64,000 nt of DNA from Luteirhabdus salina (lineage in GTDB: Bacteria; Bacteroidota; Bacteroidia; Flavobacteriales; Flavobacteriaceae). The translations under genes and the position numbers were made by a program. The stretch covers positions 186,001 to 250,000 of the forward strand of contig JALAHT010000005.1 of NCBI GenBank assembly GCA_025384855.1, read 5' to 3'. The notes under the pieces were generated by a model. That model did no database searches. It saw nothing but the letters and a program-made list of their open reading frames with translations, and was not told the DNA's origin. Positions 59,713 to 64,000 of this stretch are shown here, piece after piece (position 1 is the stretch's first letter; every line of letters begins with the position of its first letter).

Positions 59713-60771
59713 TTAACTCTTCTGCTCCTTATTAAAATACACCAAATAATAGTACATCTGTCGCTCTTCGTCCCACCCTTTTTCTACAAACTTTTCAGCG
59801 CTGTCGGGATTTATAAAGTCCATCTTAATCTGAATGTTCGTATCTAAGTTGATCACGTTCTTAATCTTCTTCCGCGCAGCGGAAACCGCCGTATTCGAAA
59901 TCGGGAAGTTGCTTAAATCTTCAATTTTGTACTTCGGGGCCTTCTCGGTTTTGTAATGTTGAAACTCAGGAATCAACGAAGGATTATCGATCACTTCATT
60001 CATAAAGTTTGTTTCCTCGAAATTGTCATTTTTGGCAAAGTGGTTTACTGCACGGTTCATAAACATCACCTCCTGTTGCTTGTCTTCCGCGGGTAACACG
60101 ACATCCTTGGCGAAATCCTGACAGAATTTCAAGTATTTTTTGGTGAAGAAGTTTTCATCTTCAAAAGCATCAACCCCTAAAAACTGTTCCAACCAATAGC
60201 GCGTATCATAACGATTACTGTCAACCGAAAGAATTTTGTATCCCTCTTCCTTCTTGGTGTTGAAAATCAAGCAACCCTTATCGAGTTTGTTCAAGTTTAC
60301 CCCTTGTTGAAGTACTGCGTCCAGTTGGTTTTCCTTTTCTGAAAACTGAAGGAAATCCTGTTTTATTTCCGATTTGAAAATACCAACACCATCCACTTTT
60401 TCATTGTCAATTTGAAGGTTTTCCAAATAGGCAACATATACCTCACCGCTTTTGATATGTGGGTGCATACTCTGGTCGAAGAGATATTTGGAAATCTTCT
60501 GACTTACCGCATGCACCTGTTCGGGTTGATTGAAAATGGCAGTGACCAAATTGAACATTTCATGGAACTCCAAATCGGTATCGTGACGAAACTGAAAGTA
60601 ATTTTCCTCCTTATCACGGAAGGGCTTGAAGAAATATTCTTTCAACAATGGCGTAAGCTCATCATCCAATTTATAGGGTTGGGCAGAAAGGAACATACCT
60701 TCATTTCTACTTTTGTTCCCCACCCGATGAATGGAAAGGGAAGCGATATGGGTACCATATAGGTTTATCAT
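59713..60771 (-). CDS. Nucleoid-associated protein (NdpA/YejK family)
   Basis: A 352-residue cytoplasmic protein. The opening MINLYGTHIASLSIHRVGNKSRNEGM and later KSGEVYVAYLENLQIDNEKVDGVGIFKSE are typical of the 37-kDa nucleoid-associated family. Related YejK binds DNA and affects gyrase or topoisomerase activity in other bacteria. No membrane segment is present. Its presumed promoter lies to the right, in the gap that holds the 9-bp array at 60798-60869 and the heptamers at 60884-60946. Confidence 0.88.
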   Translation of the reverse strand: MINLYGTHIASLSIHRVGNKSRNEGMFLSAQPYKLDDELTPLLKEYFFKPFRDKEENYFQFRHDTDLEFHEMFNLVTAIFNQPEQVHAVSQKISKYLFDQSMHPHIKSGEVYVAYLENLQIDNEKVDGVGIFKSEIKQDFLQFSEKENQLDAVLQQGVNLNKLDKGCLIFNTKKEEGYKILSVDSNRYDTRYWLEQFLGVDAFEDENFFTKKYLKFCQDFAKDVVLPAEDKQQEVMFMNRAVNHFAKNDNFEETNFMNEVIDNPSLIPEFQHYKTEKAPKYKIEDLSNFPISNTAVSAARKKIKNVINLDTNIQIKMDFINPDSAEKFVEKGWDEERQMYYYLVYFNKEQKS

Positions 60772-60797
60772 ACTCAGTTTGTTTTTATAGGGGTACT

Positions 60798-60869
60798 ATT
60801 GATGCTATTGATGCTGTTGATGCTGTTGATACTGTTGATGCTGTTGATGCTTTTGATACTGTTGATGCT
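60798..60869 (+). repeat. Nonamer array (ttgatgct type), eight units
   Basis: Units ATTGATGCT twice, GTTGATGCT, GTTGATACT, GTTGATGCT twice, TTTGATACT, GTTGATGCT. It lies 27 bp upstream of the nucleoid-protein start codon, so it covers that gene's promoter region. Confidence 0.93.
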
Positions 60870-60883
60870 GAACCCAATTCACG

Positions 60884-60946
60884 GTTCAAAGTTCATGGTT
60901 CACGGCCTACCGCATAAAGCATAAAGCATACAGCTTACAGCGGCCA
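60884..60946 (+). repeat. Degenerate heptamer array, nine units starting with G
   Basis: GTTCAAA, GTTCATG, GTTCACG, GCCTACC, GCATAAA, GCATAAA, GCATACA, GCTTACA, GCGGCCA. All nine keep the 7-bp phase with a leading G. It begins 14 bp after the nonamer array ends. Confidence 0.75.
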
Positions 60947-60951
60947 AGCCC

Positions 60952-61467
60952 TTAATTCCAATTCTCGTCAAAATCCAGCGAGTCGTAATCATCAGGGTCT
61001 AAATCCATTACGTCTTCAGATTCGGAATCTTCTTCCATATCTTCGATAATGAATTCGCGATCGGGTGCTTCAGCAGGAATCTGGCCATGCGCAAACATCA
61101 GGTTAGGGTAGCTCATACCGTCGTCTGGTTCTACGATTTGGGCTAACTCCACCATAAACGTCCACATTTTCAGAAAATCATAAATATAAAGCAAGCGTGG
61201 CTGTTTTTCCCAAACGGTATCTTCCAGTCGGGTATCGCTCATGATGCGAATATCGCCCGGTTTGTCATCCATATCGAACAAGGCAATCTCCTCGCCCTGT
61301 TCCCATTTTTCATTACTGACGTAAAAGGAAGCCATTTCCTGTCCCTCGAATCCAAACGACTGAACGATAACATTATGTAGGTCTTCCAACGAATCGGAAG
61401 CCTCTATTTCGATATCGCGAAACACATCTTCATGGGTATCCAACAACACTCTAAATCGGTAGATCAT
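60952..61467 (-). CDS. Plasmid pRiA4b ORF-3 family protein
   Basis: A 171-residue acidic protein; I use the ATG whose complement ends at 61467, not a TTG three codons upstream. The start MIYRFRVLLDTHEDVFRDIEIEASDSLEDLHNVIVQSFGFEGQEMASFYV is the family signature of pRiA4b ORF-3-like (IS1096 TnpR-related) proteins; W-E and Y-D-F positions follow (LLYIYDFLKMWTFMVEL). The last 35 residues are almost all aspartate and glutamate. The function is unknown; the name records where the family was first seen and does not mean a resolvase. No transposase is near. Confidence 0.85.
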   Translation of the reverse strand: MIYRFRVLLDTHEDVFRDIEIEASDSLEDLHNVIVQSFGFEGQEMASFYVSNEKWEQGEEIALFDMDDKPGDIRIMSDTRLEDTVWEKQPRLLYIYDFLKMWTFMVELAQIVEPDDGMSYPNLMFAHGQIPAEAPDREFIIEDMEEDSESEDVMDLDPDDYDSLDFDENWN

Positions 61468-61558
61468 GACGTACAAATTTTAGGATGGCAAAGGTAGCGA
61501 TTTCTTCACTATTTAGAAGCCACGAACAGTATTTTAGGAAGTGTGATTTTTCTTTTTT

Positions 61559-61680
61559 GGGCAACCCCTCCTTCGCTTATAATAAGTTCAGGAGGGCCGG
61601 GCTTCCTGCCTGCCGGCAGGCAGGTTCGCTGTATCCCCGATATAACATCGGGGGATGCCGCTGCAATCCCTGTTGCGGGT
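61559..61680. repeat. Structured dispersed repeat with CCTGCCTGCCGGCAGGCAGG palindrome
   Basis: GC-rich compared with its surroundings. It holds the perfect 20-bp palindrome at 61605-61624 and a second hairpin ATCCCCGAT (61633-61641) with ATCGGGGGAT (61647-61656). The phrases GGGCTT...CGCTGTATC and GATGCCGCTGCAATCCCT resemble, from memory, an intergenic repeat common in many Bacteroidota genomes; only one copy is in this window, so the family status is inference. Confidence 0.6.
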
Positions 61681-61694
61681 TTGGGAGTTGCTAA

Positions 61695-61738
61695 GATGCA
61701 AAGGAGCAAAGGCACAAAGGGGGCAAAGGAGCAAAGAA
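61695..61738 (+). repeat. Octamer array (GAGCAAAG type)
   Basis: About five units of the GAGCAAAG type, with one-base length variation (ATGCAAAG, GAGCAAAG, GCACAAAG, GGGGCAAAG, GAGCAAAG). Confidence 0.75.
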
Positions 61739-61744
61739 GAAGGA

Positions 61745-61779
61745 ATTCAGAATTATTAGTTATGAGTTATGAGTACAGT
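61745..61779 (+). repeat. Heptamer array (ATTCAGA/GTTATGA)
   Basis: ATTCAGA, ATTATTA, GTTATGA, GTTATGA, GTACAGT. The same vocabulary returns at 61879-61920. Confidence 0.75.
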
Positions 61780-61803
61780 TGTGTAAAAGAGGTAAGAGAA
61801 AAA

Positions 61804-61831
61804 GACTTTAGACCAACGACCACCGACTAGT
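61804..61831 (+). repeat. Degenerate heptamers (GACnnnn)
   Basis: GACTTTA, GACCAAC, GACCACC, GACTAGT: four units in strict 7-bp phase sharing GAC. Confidence 0.55.
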
Positions 61832-61838
61832 TACGAAG

Positions 61839-61870
61839 GAGCAAAGAAGCAAAGGAGCAATGGGGCAAAG
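61839..61870 (+). repeat. Octamer array (GAGCAAAG type), second block
   Basis: GAGCAAAG, AAGCAAAG, GAGCAATG, GGGCAAAG: four exact-length octamers. Confidence 0.75.
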
Positions 61871-61878
61871 GAATAGGA

Positions 61879-61920
61879 ATTCAGAATTCAGAATTATGAG
61901 TTATGAGTTATGAATTCAGA
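61879..61920 (+). repeat. Heptamer array (ATTCAGA/GTTATGA), second block
   Basis: ATTCAGA twice, ATTATGA, GTTATGA twice, ATTCAGA. The middle unit is a hybrid of the two types. Confidence 0.82.
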
Positions 61921-62010
61921 ATGTATAGTTTAGAGAAAAGAGAGGATAGACTAGAGTGCAAAATTTTTTATATTGATGCTACGAGACTTGGCAAAGGCTT
62001 ATAGTTAACT

Positions 62011-62038
62011 ACTAAAGACTAAAGACTAAAGTCTACTT
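62011..62038 (+). repeat. Heptamers ACTAAAG at the heme A synthase 3' end
   Basis: ACTAAAG three times, then TCTACTT. The TAG stop codon of ctaA (complement of 62033-62035) lies inside the last unit. Confidence 0.75.
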
Positions 62039-63052
62039 ACTAAATCGATGCAACGTAAACGTCATTCCTGCTAATAGGAAAAATGCCACTACCTGATGAA
62101 GTACGCCCAACCAAACCGGAACTTGTAGTAATAACGTGAAAACACCAAGTGCAAATTGTACGATAACTAATACTACTAATACCTGAACGGCTTTTTTCTG
62201 TAATGTGGTTCTGACTAACTTTCGAGAGCGATACCAGATAATTCCGATTAAGGCAACCACCACATAGGCTAAATATCGATGCACGAACTGTACGCCGCTT
62301 TTTCCCTCTACAAAATTTTTCCACGTAGGTTGTTGTTCGATAAATACGGTTTCGTGTACCCATTCGCCATCGCTCATCTTAGGCCAATGGTTATGCAGCC
62401 AGCCTGCATCCAATCCCGCTACAAAGGCTCCCCAAATAATCTGAATGATTAGAACCACCATTCCAATTCTGACCAAATTTCGGAATTGGGTATCGATTTC
62501 CTTTTTTATAGGGTACATAAGGTCTAATGCCACCCAAAGACAGTAGGCAAAGGTGATAAAGGCTGTGGTGAGGTGCATGGCCAGTCGATAGTGACTAACA
62601 TCGGGTCGGTCTACCAAGCCACTTTTCACCATATACCACCCTAAAAACCCTTGGAAACCACCTAAAATTAATAGTATGACACTCTTTTTGATAGTAGGTT
62701 TGCTCAGTTGCTTGGTGAATAGGAAATATAAAAATGGAATGATAAATACTACCCCAATAAAGCGACCGATAACACGGTGTAGCCATTCCCAGAAATAAAT
62801 ATCCTTAAATTCTTCTAACCCGAAATGGGAATTCAACTTCTGATATTCTGGGTATTGTTTGTAAAGGTCAAAGGCTTCCTGCCACTCCACATCATTCATC
62901 GGAGGAATGGTTCCAGAAATCAATTTATAGTTAGAAATCGATAGCCCCGAATGGGTTAATCGCGTAATGCCACCTACAATCACCATGATGAAAATAAGCG
63001 TACAGCCGGTTAACAGCCAGTAAATAACCTTTCTGTTGTCTTTCTTTTTCAT
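62033..63052 (-). CDS. ctaA: Heme A synthase (COX15/CtaA)
   Basis: A 339-residue inner-membrane enzyme with about eight helices that oxidises heme O to heme A for cytochrome aa3-type oxidases. Heme-ligand and family motifs: GITRLTHSGLSI (about 28-39), FWEWLHRVIGRFIG, DVSHYRLAMHLTTAF, VQFVHRYLAYVVV and LGVLHQVVAFFLL. The second membrane half repeats the first, as in the family. It indicates aerobic respiration with a heme A oxidase. The short basic N-terminus is cytoplasmic. The cognate ctaB gene is not in the window. Confidence 0.94.
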   Translation of the reverse strand: MKKKDNRKVIYWLLTGCTLIFIMVIVGGITRLTHSGLSISNYKLISGTIPPMNDVEWQEAFDLYKQYPEYQKLNSHFGLEEFKDIYFWEWLHRVIGRFIGVVFIIPFLYFLFTKQLSKPTIKKSVILLILGGFQGFLGWYMVKSGLVDRPDVSHYRLAMHLTTAFITFAYCLWVALDLMYPIKKEIDTQFRNLVRIGMVVLIIQIIWGAFVAGLDAGWLHNHWPKMSDGEWVHETVFIEQQPTWKNFVEGKSGVQFVHRYLAYVVVALIGIIWYRSRKLVRTTLQKKAVQVLVVLVIVQFALGVFTLLLQVPVWLGVLHQVVAFFLLAGMTFTLHRFSK

Positions 63053-63060
63053 TTTTTAAA

Positions 63061-63108
63061 AGAATAAAAGAATCAAAGAATCAAAGAATCAAAGAATCAA
63101 AGGATCAA
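63061..63108 (+). repeat. Octamer array (AGAATCAA), six units
   Basis: AGAATAAA, AGAATCAA four times, AGGATCAA. It lies between the ctaA start (63052) and the end of the four-helix-bundle gene (63130), so ctaA's own upstream region is repeat DNA. Confidence 0.92.
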
Positions 63109-63129
63109 AGTTTATGAGAATTGTAAAAT

Positions 63130-63498
63130 TCATTGATTTTTAATTTTTCGAATGTAACTCGAAAGCATTCGTTCAACTTCACGAGTATCTTCATATATCT
63201 TTAAAAATTTTTCTTCACCTATAAATTTAGGGTTAAAGGCAATTTCCCACTGCGTTTGAAATTCAAATAGGGAGCTCATTGCGATATTCAGAAATCTAAG
63301 AAAATCTTGCTTCCCCTCACGCCCATATCCTTCTGCAATATTACTTGGAACTGATACAATCGATCGTTTCAATTGGGATGAAAGACCGAAAGTTTCTTCC
63401 GCAGGAAACGTACCGATATGAGAATAAACTTCAGTTACTAAGTCCAATGATTTCTGCCAAATTTTCAATTTTCGATACGTATGCTTTGGTATTTCCAT
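63130..63498 (-). CDS. Four-helix-bundle protein (S23/Avd-like), second copy
   Basis: A 122-residue helical protein of the same family as the one at 57528-57881 but clearly diverged from it: YRKLKIWQKSLDLVTEVYSHIGTFPAEETFGLSSQLKRSIVSVPSNIAEGYGREGKQDFLRFLNIA-type sequence, with the classical SNIAEG motif (about residue 56). Like the first copy it sits between two short tandem arrays (63061-63108 on one side and 63516-63675 on the other). No 23S rRNA gene and no retroelement is nearby. Confidence 0.9.
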   Translation of the reverse strand: MEIPKHTYRKLKIWQKSLDLVTEVYSHIGTFPAEETFGLSSQLKRSIVSVPSNIAEGYGREGKQDFLRFLNIAMSSLFEFQTQWEIAFNPKFIGEEKFLKIYEDTREVERMLSSYIRKIKNQ

Positions 63499-63515
63499 AA
63501 TACTTCAAACCTTTA

Positions 63516-63675
63516 AACTCTGCAACTCTGCAACTCTGCAACTCTGCAACTCTGCAACTCTGCAACTCTGCAACTCTGCAACTCTGCAACTCTGCAACTC
63601 TGCAACTCTGCAACTCTGCAACTCTGCAACTCTGCAACTCTGCAACTCTGCAACTCTGCAACTCCGCAACTCTGT
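63516..63675 (+). repeat. Octamer array, about 20 AACTCTGC units
   Basis: Eighteen perfect AACTCTGC units (63516-63659), then AACTCCGC and AACTCTGT. The right end abuts the stop codon of the last gene (complement of 63675-63677). In one minus-strand frame the array would encode repeated VAELQSCR, which is not a real protein. Confidence 0.97.
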
Positions 63676-64000
63676 TACTCCACAACTTTTTCCAACCCCA
63701 AACCTTCACCTTTCTCCAGCATAAATTTTCGAGCAGCTTCATAATCATTCGGAATGTCGCCCTCCAAGATTGCTTCCTTAATTGCATCCTTTATGATGCC
63801 GACTTCACGGGATGGTTTCAACCCAAAGGTTGTCATAATTTCTTCCCCACTTACCGGTGGTTGGAAGTTTCGAACATGGTCGCGTTCTTCCACCTCTTCA
63901 ATCTTATCGCGTACTTTCTGAAAGTTGCGAAGGTATTTCTTAAACTTTTTTGGATTCTTGGTGGTGATATCCGCTTCACATAAAGTCATCAAATCCTCAA
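63675..64000 (-). CDS. CCA tRNA nucleotidyltransferase / HD-domain protein, C-terminal part (cut by window edge)
   Basis: About 108 C-terminal codons; the gene continues beyond the right edge. [54 protein letters not shown] is typical of the C-terminal arm of Bacteroidota CCA-adding enzymes with an HD domain; [32 protein letters not shown] then ends the protein. The enzyme adds or repairs the 3' CCA of tRNAs. The nucleotidyltransferase domain is outside the window. The stop codon TAA is formed at the edge of the octamer array. Confidence 0.82.
   Translation of the reverse strand, partial: EDLMTLCEADITTKNPKKFKKYLRNFQKVRDKIEEVEERDHVRNFQPPVSGEEIMTTFGLKPSREVGIIKDAIKEAILEGDIPNDYEAARKFMLEKGEGLGLEKVVE

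Larger units (their letters stand above)
61468..62032. other. Long gene-free stretch filled with repeats
   Basis: The 565 bp hold no credible gene. From left to right: a structured repeat with a 20-bp palindrome (61559-61680), octamers at 61695-61738, heptamers at 61745-61779 and 61804-61831, octamers at 61839-61870, heptamers at 61879-61920, then an AT-rich non-repeat stretch (61921-62010) and heptamers at 62011-62038 that run into the heme A synthase stop codon. Confidence 0.85.

Noticed and set aside
60952-61467. Resolvase or transposon gene suggested by the family name
   Set aside because: The protein has no serine- or tyrosine-recombinase motif and there is no transposase, inverted terminal repeat or target duplication around it.
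63431-63787. Open frame of 118 codons with repeated VAELQSCR
   Set aside because: It is the octamer array AACTCTGC translated; 8-bp units give an 8-residue repeat in every open frame. It overlaps two real genes.

Overview
The window comes from a Bacteroidota chromosome, most likely a marine member of the Flavobacteriaceae. The evidence is internal: several secreted proteins end in type IX secretion (T9SS) sorting tails with a YPNP start, promoters carry the TAnnTTTG -7 element, start codons lack Shine-Dalgarno sequences, the L31 protein is type B, and sensor proteins have the Reg_prop/Y_Y_Y and TPR-HK-REC-AraC layouts typical of the group. There is no tRNA, rRNA, insertion sequence, integrase or CRISPR array. 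The window opens inside a response regulator and closes inside a CCA-adding-enzyme-like gene.

Layout. 1-6.4 kb: two-component pair, a small peroxide-defence operon (peroxiredoxin, thioredoxin, small conserved protein) and an NhaC antiporter. 6.7-14.9 kb: three secreted surface proteins sharing one N-terminal module, around a PLP sulfur-amino-acid enzyme with a divergent Lrp regulator and lpdA. 15-23.6 kb: an FMN reductase/pabB pair, then a tight five-gene operon (SatD-like regulator, DUF3307 membrane protein, tilS, dsbD, CocE-type hydrolase). 23.8-25.9 kb: two 5'-truncated alpha-amylase genes fused back to back. 25.9-29.3 kb: amidohydrolase, DUF418 protein and two NTF2-fold proteins. 29.5-37 kb: one-protein hybrid two-component regulator, acyl-CoA ligase and secreted M14 carboxypeptidase. 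37-48 kb: purL, two convergent secreted endonuclease I genes, an rRNA methyltransferase, a BNR lipoprotein and an ECF sigma operon. 48-48.4 kb: a gene-free stretch that looks like two tandem small RNA genes. 48.4-56 kb: MsbA-like exporter, phosphohexomutase, glycosyltransferase, L31 and a GlmU-like protein. 57.4-63.7 kb: housekeeping genes (mtaB, nucleoid protein, heme A synthase, cca) whose intergenic gaps are almost all filled with tandem arrays of 7-, 8- or 9-bp units.

Main points for follow-up: (1) the tandem small RNAs at 48.1-48.4 kb with complementary terminator loops and a shared upstream box; (2) three 22-bp inverted repeats at an exact 29-bp period in front of the SatD gene; (3) the head-to-head amylase junction at about 25450, either a real inversion or an assembly chimera; (4) the cluster of short tandem arrays, which brackets both four-helix-bundle (S23/Avd-like) genes and reaches into the 5' end of a peptide-binding lipoprotein gene, where slippage could switch the reading frame.
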